From Nodosilinea foveolarum (GTDB lineage Bacteria > Cyanobacteriota > Cyanobacteriia > Phormidesmidales > Phormidesmidaceae), in contig QBMC01000002.1 of the NCBI GenBank assembly GCA_003242035.1, positions 1 through 64,000 on the forward strand: a stretch of DNA of 64,000 bases, in the 5' to 3' direction. The translations under genes and the position numbers were made by a program. Within the stretch, counting starts at the first letter, position 1. Each line of letters begins with the position of its first letter. Shown in pieces: positions 47,631 through 58,104 of the stretch. The notes under the pieces were generated by a model. That model was not told the DNA's origin, searched no databases, and was given only the letters and a program-made list of their open reading frames with translations.

Positions 47631-49049
47631 TTGTCCAACAGCGAATCTACAGCTAAATCTCAGTCTGGGTCTCGAAGCGTTTCCCGCAGCGAGCTGACAG
47701 AATTGGTGCGATCGCAGCTCCAGGTGCTGCTAGAGCAAGACAATCTGCGCGGTGCGAAAGCGCTGCTGTTGCCGGTACAACCCGCCGATATTGCCGAAGC
47801 GATTGAGGGTTTGCCAAAAACGATGCAGGCGATCGCCTTTCGACTGCTTTCAAAAAATGAAGCCATCGAAGTTTACGAAAATCTAGACTCCAGCGTTCAG
47901 CAGGCGCTGATAGAAGACTTTAAGCGCCAGGATCTCATTGATATTGTCGATAAGATGTCGCCGGACGACCGGGTTCGACTCTTTGACGAGCTGCCCGCCA
48001 AAATTGTTCGCCGAATGCTGCAACAGCTAAGCGCTCAAGAACGGCAGGCCACCGCGCTACTGCTAGGCTACGAAGCCGAAACAGCAGGCCGGATTATGAC
48101 GCCGGAGTACGTGGCGCTAAAAGAAAACTGGACGGTAGAAAAAGCGCTGACTCACATTCGCGCCCAGGCCGACCTCAGCGAAACGGTCTATTACCTCTTT
48201 GTGACCAACTTTGCCCGACGGCTAACGGGCATTCTTTCGCTGCGCCAGCTAGTGCTAGGTCAGTCCGATCAGAGCATCGGCGAGATTATGACGCGCGAAG
48301 TGGTTTCGGTGCAAACTGGCACAGACCAGGAAGAAGTCGCTCGGATTATTCAGCGCTACGACTTTATTGCCATGCCGGTAGTCGATACCGAAGATCGGTT
48401 AGTCGGCATCATCACGGTTGATGATGTGCTCGATATTTTAGAAGAGGAAACGACTGAAGATATCTATGCGCTCGGGGGCGTTCAGTCTGGCGGGGAGAAT
48501 TATTTTCAGAGCAATTTGTTAGATGTCGCTCGCAAACGGGTGGTGTGGCTGTCGGTGCTGCTGGTGACCAATACCGTCACCGCAGCCGTGATTTCTAGCC
48601 AGGAAGAGGTGCTGACGAAATTTGTGGTGCTCGCGGCGTTTATTCCCTTGCTGATTGGCAGCGGCGGAAACGTGGGGGCGCAGTCTTCGACGGTGGTGAT
48701 TCGGGGATTAAATACGGATGAGCTGAGAATAAAAGACGCTTTTAGGGTGATTAAACGGGAGGCGATCGCAGGCGCATTTCTGGGTCTGATGCTGGGAATC
48801 GTGGTGACGGTGTGGGCCTACTTTTTGCAAGGCGGCGACATTAGCGGGCTACCCATCGCCATTACAGTCGGTGTCTCGCTAGTCGCTATCTCGATTTTGG
48901 CCTCTAGCGCTGGCGCAGGATTGCCCTTTTTGTTTCACTCCTTCGGCCTCGATCCCGCGCTGATGTCGGCTCCCTTTATTACAACGATTGTAGACGTACT
49001 AGGAGTGCTAATTTATCTCAATTTAGCCAAGAAAGTTCTAGGCATTTAG
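47631..49049 (+). CDS. mgtE: Magnesium transporter MgtE
   Basis: MgtE N domain, CBS pair, C-terminal TM region with GSGGNVGAQSSTVVIRGL; start is a non-ATG codon. Confidence 0.93.
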   Translation: MSNSESTAKSQSGSRSVSRSELTELVRSQLQVLLEQDNLRGAKALLLPVQPADIAEAIEGLPKTMQAIAFRLLSKNEAIEVYENLDSSVQQALIEDFKRQDLIDIVDKMSPDDRVRLFDELPAKIVRRMLQQLSAQERQATALLLGYEAETAGRIMTPEYVALKENWTVEKALTHIRAQADLSETVYYLFVTNFARRLTGILSLRQLVLGQSDQSIGEIMTREVVSVQTGTDQEEVARIIQRYDFIAMPVVDTEDRLVGIITVDDVLDILEEETTEDIYALGGVQSGGENYFQSNLLDVARKRVVWLSVLLVTNTVTAAVISSQEEVLTKFVVLAAFIPLLIGSGGNVGAQSSTVVIRGLNTDELRIKDAFRVIKREAIAGAFLGLMLGIVVTVWAYFLQGGDISGLPIAITVGVSLVAISILASSAGAGLPFLFHSFGLDPALMSAPFITTIVDVLGVLIYLNLAKKVLGI

Positions 49050-49183
49050 CGCTTCGCGGCAGAATTGACAGTAGGGATCACTTACGTAGTTTGCACGACT
49101 CGTTGTAATCGAAGAAGTTGATACAATAGTGATGGGTCATAGGTAAAATCTACGCTATTGGCGTAAGCGAGCCGTGCTGCGAA

Positions 49184-49885
49184 ATGCTGCAAAAATTCAA
49201 ACAAAACATCAAGAATGACCTGATTGCGGGGCTGGTGGTAATTATTCCACTGGCGACGACAATCTGGCTGTCGATTAACGTAGCTACCTGGATGGTGCGA
49301 TTTTTGACGCGCTTTCCCAAGCAGCTCAATCCCTTTACGGGGATCAATCCGGTCGGGGGCTATTTGATTAATCTGGGTATTGGTCTGGCCGTACCGCTGG
49401 TAGCGATATTGTTAATTGGCCTGATGGCTAGAAATATTGCCGGACGCTGGCTGCTGGATTGGAGCGAGCGCCTAGTTCAGTCGATTCCGCTGGCTGGCTC
49501 GGTGTATAAAACCCTTCAGCAGCTTTTGCAGACGGTGTTTCAAGATTCTAAAACGCGCTTTCGGCGGGCGGTGCTGATTGAGTATCCTCGACGGGGGCTG
49601 TGGGCGATCGCCTTCGTCACTGGGGTCGCCGTCACCGACTCACCCAACAAAATGCTTAGCGTGTTCATTCCTACCACGCCCAACCCCACTAGCGGCTGGT
49701 ATTCCATCGTCTCGGAAGACGACATTCTGAACCTGTCCATTTCGATTGAGGATGCGTTTAAGGTGCTGCTTTCGGGCGGGATTGTAGGGCCGAATTTAGC
49801 CTCAGAAGTACCCGCGCATATTGCTGAAAGCAGAGCCAAGAGTGCGACATTTAGCGCAGAAGCACCCTCTGAGCTGCCTTCTTGA
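49184..49885 (+). CDS. DUF502 family membrane protein
   Basis: LIAGLVVIIPLATTIWL...VFIPTTPNPTSGWYSIVSEDDI. Confidence 0.85.
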   Translation: MLQKFKQNIKNDLIAGLVVIIPLATTIWLSINVATWMVRFLTRFPKQLNPFTGINPVGGYLINLGIGLAVPLVAILLIGLMARNIAGRWLLDWSERLVQSIPLAGSVYKTLQQLLQTVFQDSKTRFRRAVLIEYPRRGLWAIAFVTGVAVTDSPNKMLSVFIPTTPNPTSGWYSIVSEDDILNLSISIEDAFKVLLSGGIVGPNLASEVPAHIAESRAKSATFSAEAPSELPS

Positions 49886-49979
49886 TTTGCCAGTGAGGTC
49901 TCCCCCAGATGTTTTGGCGGATGTTCTGGAGCTTTGACAAGCTGATAAAATAGCGAATTCCCATTGCAATGGTTACCTT

Positions 49980-50843
49980 ATGAAGGCGCGCTCTACTGCT
50001 CGCGAATTGGCTCTTTTGGGCATTAGCCAGCTCTCCGATAGTCCGGCTAAAGCGAGTACGGCTTCGGTGCTGCGCGGCGATGGGTCTATTTCGACCAATC
50101 AAATTGATGCGCTGCTAATGAAGGCGCTAAAGACATTGGCCGCCGATGCAGCGGAGGCGTTGGAGGGGGCCGAAGGCAACTTGCAGCGGAGCGAGCGGCT
50201 GATGCTGGAGAGTGAGACGCGGACGGTGGATGATGCCGAGGTGCGATCGCGCATTCAACCGGCGATCGCCCTAGTAGAATCAGCCATCAACCAAGTTGGC
50301 AGCATTCTTGAACTGATGCTATTTGCCAATCAGGGCAATGTGCGAGGACTCGCAGCGGTGCAAAAGGCCCTTTTAGCAGCAGCTACACGACTAGAAGCAG
50401 GCGACCGGCTATTACAAAACTTCGATCAAAAAGCGGCCAGCATCCAAGATGCGAGAACCGAGATTGAAGGGGCGATTGAAACCGTGCTCTCTGCCATTGG
50501 TGACCTAAATCAAACGCTAGAGCCAGCCGAATTTGCCAGCTTTATCGACCAAGCAGATATCCGCGCCTACGCCTGCGATTTGCTCTACAACTGGATTGTG
50601 CACCGCATCACCATTGACGAACAGCTCGACGAAGCGATGGAGAAATGGAATATTCGTCGCTTAGCCCGCGTAGACCGCGACGTTTTACGGCTGGCGATGA
50701 TCGAGATTATCTACATGGACGTGCCCAAAAGAGTCGCGATTGACGAAGCGATAGAACTGGCCAAGCGCTATAGCGATGAGGAAGGCTATCGCTTTATCAA
50801 TGGGGTGCTGCGGCGGGCGACTGATAAGCTAGAAGCAGGTTAG
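49980..50843 (+). CDS. nusB: Transcription antitermination factor NusB (long form)
   Basis: N-terminal STARELALLGISQL and C-terminal RVDRDVLRLAMIEIIYMDVPKRVAIDEAIELAKRYSDEEGYRFINGVLRR. Confidence 0.9.
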   Translation: MKARSTARELALLGISQLSDSPAKASTASVLRGDGSISTNQIDALLMKALKTLAADAAEALEGAEGNLQRSERLMLESETRTVDDAEVRSRIQPAIALVESAINQVGSILELMLFANQGNVRGLAAVQKALLAAATRLEAGDRLLQNFDQKAASIQDARTEIEGAIETVLSAIGDLNQTLEPAEFASFIDQADIRAYACDLLYNWIVHRITIDEQLDEAMEKWNIRRLARVDRDVLRLAMIEIIYMDVPKRVAIDEAIELAKRYSDEEGYRFINGVLRRATDKLEAG

Positions 50844-50981
50844 ACGTTAGGCTAGAAGCCGGTTAGCGATCGCGTCTAATAGCGGCTGCGTTAGGCTAAG
50901 CGTAGCGGCCCGAAAATGCGGGTTTGTCGATATCTTTGCGGTGTCTTTAAGTAGTTCTTTTCAAGTAGTGAGTTTCAGGTC

Positions 50982-52664
50982 ATGGCAGCTTTTAACTGGT
51001 TTCAACGCAGCTACGAAAAGCCAAAAGAACCGGAGAAGGATGAAGCTGCTGAAGAAAAAGTAGAAGAAGCTGCGCCGACGACGCAAGAAGATTATCTTAA
51101 GTGGGCGAAGGCGGCTTATCAGAATATTCAGGAGCGAAAAGTTAGTCCTGACAGCGAATCCAGTTCGTCAAAGCCAGAAGCCGCCGCTGAACCTTCGGTA
51201 GCTGAACCAGTCGGCGAGGAGGTTCGCGAAGAAGGTGAGCCTGAAGCACCTATCTCCGAGCCTATCTCTGAGGTGCCGATTGCGGACGCACCCGTGCCGG
51301 TAGAAACGACGCCAGAACCGGCTGAGCCTGAGGAATCAGAGACCTCAGAAGCGACTACTGAATCAGACGGTAAAGGGGCCAATGACGAGGCCAATGATGA
51401 GGTCAGCGAAGAAGGCGAGCCTGAAGCACCTGTTTCAGAACCTATCGCCGAGGTGCCGATTGCGGACGCACCTGTGCCGATAGAAACAACGCCGGAACCA
51501 GGGGCGATCGCTACCGACACTACTCAACCTTTCTGGGCAAAAGCTCAGGCCGAACGAGAGGAACGATTAGAGCGCTTAAAAGCAGAGGCGATTTTAGAGC
51601 CTGAGCCAGAACCCGAGCCAGCGCCCCCTGAACAGAAGTTTATTCCGCTAGACATTGACCTAGACGAAGCATTTTTATGGTCTGCGGAAGTACTGGCTTC
51701 TCAAGGGCGACGCCCGGATCAGATCTCGATTGAAGAGATTACCTGGCTGAACAAGCTGCGGCAAGGGTTAGACAAAACGCGTCGAGGGCTGGTTAATCAG
51801 CTTAAGTCGATTGTGGGGCAGGGGCCACTCAACGATGAGGCTGTTGATGAGATTGAGTCGCTGCTGTTGCAGGCTGATGTGGGCGTAGCGGCGACCGATA
51901 AGATTATTAATTCCTTGCAAGCGAGATTAAAAGAGGAAGCGTTGCCGCCGGAGCAGGCGATCGCCTATCTAAAATCTCTCCTACGCGATCTGCTAGACGC
52001 GCCGCTAGAAGGCGGCCACAATCTCACCTTTACGCCCGAGAAAAATCAGCTCAGTATCTGGCTGATGACCGGCGTTAATGGCGCAGGTAAAACAACCACC
52101 ATTGGCAAACTCACGCATATTGCAACAAAGTCCGGCTTTAAGTGCTTAATTGGCGCAGCCGATACCTTCCGGGCAGCAGCGGTAGAACAAGTGAAAGTTT
52201 GGGGCGAACGGAGCGGCGTAGAAGTCATTGCCAATCCGGGACAAAATACCGATCCGGCTGCCGTTGTCTTCGATGCGATTAGCGCCGCGACTTCTCGGGG
52301 CACCGAATTGTTGTTGATTGACACAGCGGGCCGCTTACAAAACAAGAAGAACCTGATGGACGAGCTGTCTAAGGTTCGCAAGATTATTGATAAAAAAGCG
52401 CCCGATGCCAAAGTGGAGTCGCTGCTAGTGTTAGATGCGACTTTGGGTCAGAACGGGCTGCGGCAGGCCCAGGTATTTGCGGAGGCCGCTCAGATCAGCG
52501 GCGTGGTGCTCACTAAGCTAGACGGTACGGCTAAGGGCGGTGTGGCTTTGGCCGTGGTGCAGGAGTTAGGATTGCCGATTCGCTTTATTGGAGCCGGGGA
52601 AGGCATTGAAGACTTGAGACCTTTTTCTAGCTATGAATTTGTAGAAGCTTTATTAAATGGTTAA
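50982..52664 (+). CDS. ftsY: Signal recognition particle receptor FtsY with long acidic N-terminus
   Basis: MTGVNGAGKTTTIGKLTHIA, DTAGRLQNKKNLMDEL, TKLDGTAKGG. Confidence 0.95.
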   Translation: MAAFNWFQRSYEKPKEPEKDEAAEEKVEEAAPTTQEDYLKWAKAAYQNIQERKVSPDSESSSSKPEAAAEPSVAEPVGEEVREEGEPEAPISEPISEVPIADAPVPVETTPEPAEPEESETSEATTESDGKGANDEANDEVSEEGEPEAPVSEPIAEVPIADAPVPIETTPEPGAIATDTTQPFWAKAQAEREERLERLKAEAILEPEPEPEPAPPEQKFIPLDIDLDEAFLWSAEVLASQGRRPDQISIEEITWLNKLRQGLDKTRRGLVNQLKSIVGQGPLNDEAVDEIESLLLQADVGVAATDKIINSLQARLKEEALPPEQAIAYLKSLLRDLLDAPLEGGHNLTFTPEKNQLSIWLMTGVNGAGKTTTIGKLTHIATKSGFKCLIGAADTFRAAAVEQVKVWGERSGVEVIANPGQNTDPAAVVFDAISAATSRGTELLLIDTAGRLQNKKNLMDELSKVRKIIDKKAPDAKVESLLVLDATLGQNGLRQAQVFAEAAQISGVVLTKLDGTAKGGVALAVVQELGLPIRFIGAGEGIEDLRPFSSYEFVEALLNG

Positions 52665-52676
52665 ATCCTGCTGGTT

Positions 52677-54074
52677 TTACACCGCTGTAGACATCACTTT
52701 AAAGTGCTTGTAAGTAAAGCCCACCAAAATAACGTTCCAAAGCACCATACTAATTGCCGTGGCGATCGCCGCCCCATTAATGCCATACGGCGGAATGAGC
52801 ACTGCGTTTAGTACCACATTTACCACCGCGCTCGCACTTACGCCTAAGGCCGTATCGCGATCATTCCCAGTCATAATCAGCAGTTGCGCGGTCGCCCCCG
52901 TAAACGCATTGACGAGCTGCCCGCCCATCAAAATAAATAGCGCCGTTCTACCCGCTAGAACCTCCGGGCCAAACATCAGCAAAAACCAGTGAGAAGATAG
53001 CACTAGCCCGACCGCCATTACCGCCGATAGCGCAAAAGTCGCCCGACAGCTCTGCTTAACTATTTTCCTCAGTCGAACAATATCGCCCGCCGCAAACACA
53101 GCGACAAAAATGGGTCCCAACGCAGTCGCGAAGGCAACCTGCACAAACGAAATCAGCCCCGCCCCCTGATTGGCCACTTTATAAACGCCCACTGATTCAT
53201 TGTCTTTTAAAATCCCCAGCATCACAGAATCGGTCTGCCCATTAATTACGTACATACTGCCAATCAGCAGCATCGGCATCGCTGCTTTTAGCCACAAACC
53301 ACGACTGTACTGAGGCCGCGATTGGTGCAAGTCGGGACTGAGCTTTCGTCGTAGCAGTCGGCTGCCGACGTAAAAGGCGATCGCCGTTGCCACCCAGTCG
53401 ATCACCATCACCACCGGCACCGGTAGCTCTCCTAATGCTAGCCATCCTAAACCAACAGATAGCCCTAAAGCCTGTAGTGCAAACAGCCCACCCGAACAGA
53501 CAAAGAGAATCCCCGGACGCACAATCGCCTCCGGTAGCTGACTAGCCACTACGCTTTTGACCGCCTGCAAAGCCCCTACCCGCAGCCGAGAAAGCGCCAC
53601 TAGAGGTAGCGAAGCTATACCAATCGCAAACGCCAGCAGCGCCTGCGAGTCCTCAGCCAAGCCCAGCAGCCAGCAGCCAGCCACCGCCGAGATCGCCAGC
53701 AGCACCGAACTGAGCAAAACCACCTGGTTAGAAAAACCCAGCAGCCCTTTCGCATCCGCCCATCTGCGCCGCACTGAATAAACAGCTAGCTCGCGGTTAA
53801 TCACGCCCTCCAGCCCCAGCGCCGCCGGAATCAACAGAATGTACACCCAGGCGATAATGTACGAATATTCGCCATAACCGCCCACGCCCGCTAGCCGCAC
53901 CAGCAGCAGACTGTTGGCATACATCAGCCCTACATTCAAAATCTTCAAGCCAACGGTGCCGCTCATCGCTTTGACTAAAAAGCGTCGCAAAGACTCGCTT
54001 TGACCTTCCAAATTCCCTTCCGAGTTCCCTTCGGACGATCCCATTGCTCGATCAAGCCATGCCTTTAGCTTCAT
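52677..54074 (-). CDS. Polysaccharide flippase (Wzx/MATE-like)
   Basis: Multispanning protein, GTVGLKILNVGLMYANSLLLVRLAGVGGYGEYSYIIAWV. Confidence 0.8.
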   Translation of the reverse strand: MKLKAWLDRAMGSSEGNSEGNLEGQSESLRRFLVKAMSGTVGLKILNVGLMYANSLLLVRLAGVGGYGEYSYIIAWVYILLIPAALGLEGVINRELAVYSVRRRWADAKGLLGFSNQVVLLSSVLLAISAVAGCWLLGLAEDSQALLAFAIGIASLPLVALSRLRVGALQAVKSVVASQLPEAIVRPGILFVCSGGLFALQALGLSVGLGWLALGELPVPVVMVIDWVATAIAFYVGSRLLRRKLSPDLHQSRPQYSRGLWLKAAMPMLLIGSMYVINGQTDSVMLGILKDNESVGVYKVANQGAGLISFVQVAFATALGPIFVAVFAAGDIVRLRKIVKQSCRATFALSAVMAVGLVLSSHWFLLMFGPEVLAGRTALFILMGGQLVNAFTGATAQLLIMTGNDRDTALGVSASAVVNVVLNAVLIPPYGINGAAIATAISMVLWNVILVGFTYKHFKVMSTAV

Positions 54075-54098
54075 CTATTTACCAACCAAAGCAACCAT

Positions 54099-55061
54099 TT
54101 AACAACAGCCGCCGCCATCGTAGTACCAAGTGGAGCCAGTGACTGTAATATCTTCAAACTTGTCTAAGTTACGCGCGGTTTTGTCACAAATTGCCAGCGG
54201 AATGCCTGGTTGCAGAATGTGTCCGGCGTTATCGTCGAAGTAGTCTGCTTCACCAGCATAGACGGCCATTTTTCCGGTAAAGATGCAGGCTCCATCTGCG
54301 GCAATCGGAACTTTGAATGAAACGCAGTCCAAGCTCTCTAGCATAAGGTGCTCGTCGAGCTGGTAGTTTTTGGCGTTGAGCAGGCGGTAAGGGCGACGGG
54401 CGCGAATCTCGACCTGACCAAATCCGGCTTCGATAATTTTCTGCGTATAGTCTTCGTAAGTGAGCGCCCCAGATAAGCACATGGCTCGCAGGCGGTCGTC
54501 GCTGCGTAGGTGAATAGGAATCTCGCGGGTGGTAATCGGATCGCTCATAACCAAGCGACCTTCGGGCTTGAGTACACGATAGGCTTCGGCTAGCGCTTTG
54601 GTTAAGTCTTCAGGTTCGAAGATGTTAAACAAGCAGTTTTGAGCCACTACATCCACTGAGTTGTCGGGCATGGGGATGTTGAAGGCATCGCCTGCTCGCA
54701 CGCTGACAAAGCTAGGATCGAACCATTCGTTTTGCTCGGCAGCGATCGCGAGATTGCGCTCGGCGGCAGCTCGCATAGAATCGATCGGATCGACCGCGAT
54801 GATAGCATTCGGACGACGAGAAAAGTAGGCGAACTGGAGTGCTTCGATACCGCCCCCAACGCCAATATAAAGCACGGTTGGATCGCCGGTGAGTTCGGCA
54901 GGGTGAACGGTAGTGCCACAGCCGTAGTTCATTGCTTGCATTTGCTCTGGCACCGTGAGTCCGGGCATTTGCAGGGGTGTACTTTGGACGCAGCAAAGGC
55001 CAACGTCTGGGGTTTCGGCAACTTCAGTATAAAAGTCGGCAACAGCTTCTAAATAAGTCAA
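54099..55061 (-). CDS. ArsM-like methyltransferase (arsenosugar-biosynthesis type)
   Basis: Class I SAM fold (VLYIGVGGGIEALQFAYFSRR), N-terminal GLCCVQST, C-terminal STWYYDGGGCC. Confidence 0.7.
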   Translation of the reverse strand: MTYLEAVADFYTEVAETPDVGLCCVQSTPLQMPGLTVPEQMQAMNYGCGTTVHPAELTGDPTVLYIGVGGGIEALQFAYFSRRPNAIIAVDPIDSMRAAAERNLAIAAEQNEWFDPSFVSVRAGDAFNIPMPDNSVDVVAQNCLFNIFEPEDLTKALAEAYRVLKPEGRLVMSDPITTREIPIHLRSDDRLRAMCLSGALTYEDYTQKIIEAGFGQVEIRARRPYRLLNAKNYQLDEHLMLESLDCVSFKVPIAADGACIFTGKMAVYAGEADYFDDNAGHILQPGIPLAICDKTARNLDKFEDITVTGSTWYYDGGGCC

Positions 55062-55246
55062 TGATTTCCCTGGGATAGGTTAAATTTGTCAGCAAAGCCA
55101 ACCGCACGATCCGGCCGCACGATCTAGATTGACTGCTGGCGGAGACTGCTTTGCAGTGTAGAGCTTTTATCTGAGTTTCTGCTGAATATCTGACAGAAAC
55201 TGAGTTGATGACTCTGACAATTTTGACCGTTCTCGCAGACCTCTAG

Positions 55247-55825
55247 TTATTCGTCCTCTTCCCATTTGCGCATACCCGCTTCTGCAAAGGCACTTTGCAA
55301 ATCTGCAATCTCGTCGCGATGCCCTTTGATCGTCAGCTTCGACAAAAAGCCCTGGTCGGCTTCGGACTCTACCTTAAAAATTACGGTTTCGGGGCGGCTG
55401 GACTTGCGCCAGTAAAACACGCCCGCTAGCGGAGAAATGGCCACCAGACCCAGGAGAAATTTGCCCCAGGTGGGGAATAACGTGGCCATAATCAAGCCAA
55501 AACAGGCAAACCCAACTGCCGCCAGCAAAGAGAGAAACACCGCTAGAAAAAGGCTGGGACTCACCATGCCGACTAGCGTCGTCGCCTCGGCGGTTTCGGC
55601 TTTGATCGTAGGTTTTAGGCCATTGGCTTCACTGGCTAAGCGAAAAGCTCGGCTCTGAAAATATCGCATCAGCGCTGGCTCTAACGCGTCGGCAGGCTGC
55701 TTTGCCCCGAAGCGCATCATTTCTACGCGGTCTTTGGTAGAGGCGCGAATAAAAAACCCTAGCCCGATCACCATAAGACCGGTGAGGATAAGGGTGGAAA
55801 GACGAGCCGGATCAGAGAAAAACAA
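55247..55825 (-). CDS. Two-TM protein resembling cofactor assembly of complex C subunit B (CCB family)
   Basis: LILTGLMVIGLGFFIRASTKDRVE ... YFQSRAFRLASEANG; architecture recognised, not verified. Confidence 0.5.
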   Translation of the reverse strand: MFFSDPARLSTLILTGLMVIGLGFFIRASTKDRVEMMRFGAKQPADALEPALMRYFQSRAFRLASEANGLKPTIKAETAEATTLVGMVSPSLFLAVFLSLLAAVGFACFGLIMATLFPTWGKFLLGLVAISPLAGVFYWRKSSRPETVIFKVESEADQGFLSKLTIKGHRDEIADLQSAFAEAGMRKWEEDE

Positions 55826-55876
55826 AGCAGTGCCTAAGAAAAGTGCGCGTCTTAGATTTTAGAACGAACTGACGAA

Positions 55877-56323
55877 CTATCCGCTGATCTGTCGAGCTGG
55901 TATCTCCGTTGGGATATGACTCGGTAAGGTGCTGGTCGCAACTTTGGGGACAGAGGCTCGCTGCTGACCCACCATATAACGCTGCCACAGGTCGGCTAGC
56001 TCGCGAGCCTTCATCTGCCAGTCTGGACGCAGGCGATACATCCGACGCGGACGACCTCGGCCTTCTACCTTTTTCCAGTAGCCCATAATGGCTGCCTGGT
56101 TCTCTAAAAACTTCAGGGCGCTGTAGAGCACCGTGTCTGACAGCCGATAGCTGGGGTAGGTTTGCTCAATATCGTGAATAAGTTCTGTGCCGTAGGAGTC
56201 ATGGCGCACCAGTACGGAAAGCACGTAGCAAACCGCCAGCTCTTTGTTGAGGTAAACCGGCGGTGGGTTTTCGAAAAACTGGTAGATATCCTCAAACTTC
56301 ATGGGTGCGGCTCCGGTAAGCAT
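55877..56323 (-). CDS. PadR-family transcriptional regulator
   Basis: ELAVCYVLSVLVRHDSYGTELIHDIEQTYPSYRLSDTVLYSALKFLENQ...GRGRPRRMYRL. Confidence 0.75.
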   Translation of the reverse strand: MLTGAAPMKFEDIYQFFENPPPVYLNKELAVCYVLSVLVRHDSYGTELIHDIEQTYPSYRLSDTVLYSALKFLENQAAIMGYWKKVEGRGRPRRMYRLRPDWQMKARELADLWQRYMVGQQRASVPKVATSTLPSHIPTEIPARQISG

Positions 56324-56503
56324 GTGCGTACAGTACGTAGCAGCGCCTTTAATACGCAGGGAGAGTGCCTTGTACGCTAGAACTGCTGATTCATTCTAGT
56401 CACTAAATAATAGATTCACTTAACTTTTGGACAATTAGTAACTATCCGAAAGGTTTCGTCAGCTTTCATTAGGGACGGTGACCTTATGACGAGCTTTCGT
56501 TGT

Positions 56504-57973
56504 CTAAGGTGACGCAGCGGCTCGGGTACGGAAGAGCACATCGCCGTCTTTTACAGCGGCTAGCTCTAGGTACACCGGCCCCGTTGGATAAATTGGCTGA
56601 CTGGCAAAGGCTTGAATCTCTATCGACTCGCCGTAGGCATCGACTCTAGTTAAAAAATCGTTGAGCGGTTCTGGCAGTCCGTTAGCGATAATCGGTCTGT
56701 AGCGGATGATGCCGCTGCGACGAGCTTCGAACTCTGCGGTGGCCTGGAGGATAATAAATCGCTCGACTAGCCGCTCATTGAGGATGTCTTCTGAGCTGAC
56801 GCTGACGCTGGCGAGAACGTCACCCGGCTGATAGATAATTTCGTTGGGGACGGCGGCTACGTTGACGAGTATACAAGGCGGGCCGCTTTTGCTCAGCGCC
56901 TCGGCAACGCAGGGTTCGCCAATGACGTAGTTGGCCGCTGAGGACACTTTGATGACGTAGCTCTGGCGGTCGGTGATGGAGCGGACGATTTCGGCGACGG
57001 CGAGCGGGTCGAATCGCAGCGTGAAGTTGTCTACGGTGTCGGTGCGAGGAAGCACGGTTTGAACGGCGAAGCGATTGGCTTCGGCTAGAGCCTGTTCTAC
57101 GGCTTGGACGGCGTTTTGCTCGGAGTCGGGCCGCGCGACGGTGTAGGCGAGGGTTTGGTTGCGAGCGATCGCCACATTCCCTAGCCGCAGCCCCTGAAAC
57201 TCTTCTTCTAGCCGACTAATTTCTTCTGTTAGAAACGCCTGCTGCTTTTGTAGCCCTTTCAGACGAGTCTCACGCTCGGCAATTTCGGTGTTGCGCTGCG
57301 CAATTTGCTGATCGCGCTCGGACAAATCTGTGGTTCGCTGCTGCAATTGCTGGTCGCGCTGCGCGATTTGTTGATTGCGCTGGGCAATTTCGGCATTTCG
57401 CTGGGTAATTTCCCGATCTCGCTGAGCAATTTGCGATCGCACCTTAGCCTGCTCTTCAATCAGCGCTTCCCGCTCCGAACGCAAATTGCCAATCTCGTCG
57501 CGTAAGCTGCCCGCCTGTTCAGACACCTGATCTAGCTGAGACTGCGTATCGAGTAAATTGGTGAGGGTTTCTGCTTCTCGGGCGATCGCCGTTTGCAAAG
57601 ACTTATTAGTTTCCGATAGCCGCGCTTGTGCCTGCGCCTGAAGCTTGGTCGATTTGGCTAACGTACTTTCAGCCTGTTCTTTTTCGGCCTCGGTAGCCTC
57701 CAAGTCGGTTTGCGCTTCAGACAGCGCTAGCTGAATGTCGTCTAGCTGGAAGACGCCTTTACGCAGACTCCCATCGAGTAAAAACAGCAGCGTTAACGTG
57801 GCAAAAGAGGCTATCATCCCCGTGACCACGCTGACTAACGTTGCGGTTTGGCGAGGTCGCAGGTTGAATAAACTCAGGCGAGATTTGCCCACCTTCATTC
57901 CGATGCGATCGCCCACTGTGGCAATCACACCGCCCAGACAGGCGACCGCAAAAAATAATACAAATCCTGTCAT
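56504..57973 (-). CDS. DUF3084 coiled-coil protein
   Basis: N-terminal TM region, long coiled coil with REITQRNAEIAQRNQQIAQRDQQ repeats, conserved C-terminal domain. Confidence 0.8.
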   Translation of the reverse strand: MTGFVLFFAVACLGGVIATVGDRIGMKVGKSRLSLFNLRPRQTATLVSVVTGMIASFATLTLLFLLDGSLRKGVFQLDDIQLALSEAQTDLEATEAEKEQAESTLAKSTKLQAQAQARLSETNKSLQTAIAREAETLTNLLDTQSQLDQVSEQAGSLRDEIGNLRSEREALIEEQAKVRSQIAQRDREITQRNAEIAQRNQQIAQRDQQLQQRTTDLSERDQQIAQRNTEIAERETRLKGLQKQQAFLTEEISRLEEEFQGLRLGNVAIARNQTLAYTVARPDSEQNAVQAVEQALAEANRFAVQTVLPRTDTVDNFTLRFDPLAVAEIVRSITDRQSYVIKVSSAANYVIGEPCVAEALSKSGPPCILVNVAAVPNEIIYQPGDVLASVSVSSEDILNERLVERFIILQATAEFEARRSGIIRYRPIIANGLPEPLNDFLTRVDAYGESIEIQAFASQPIYPTGPVYLELAAVKDGDVLFRTRAAASP

Positions 57974-58104
57974 TCACCGCGAGCCGAAACCGTCTACAGA
58001 GGCAAATCCTGCGCCCATCTATAGTATTAGGTTACTGTACCTTCCGGTTGCCTATGGTGGCGCAACGGCGATGCTGGTATTGCTAATGAATTTAGCTGGA
58101 TGTG

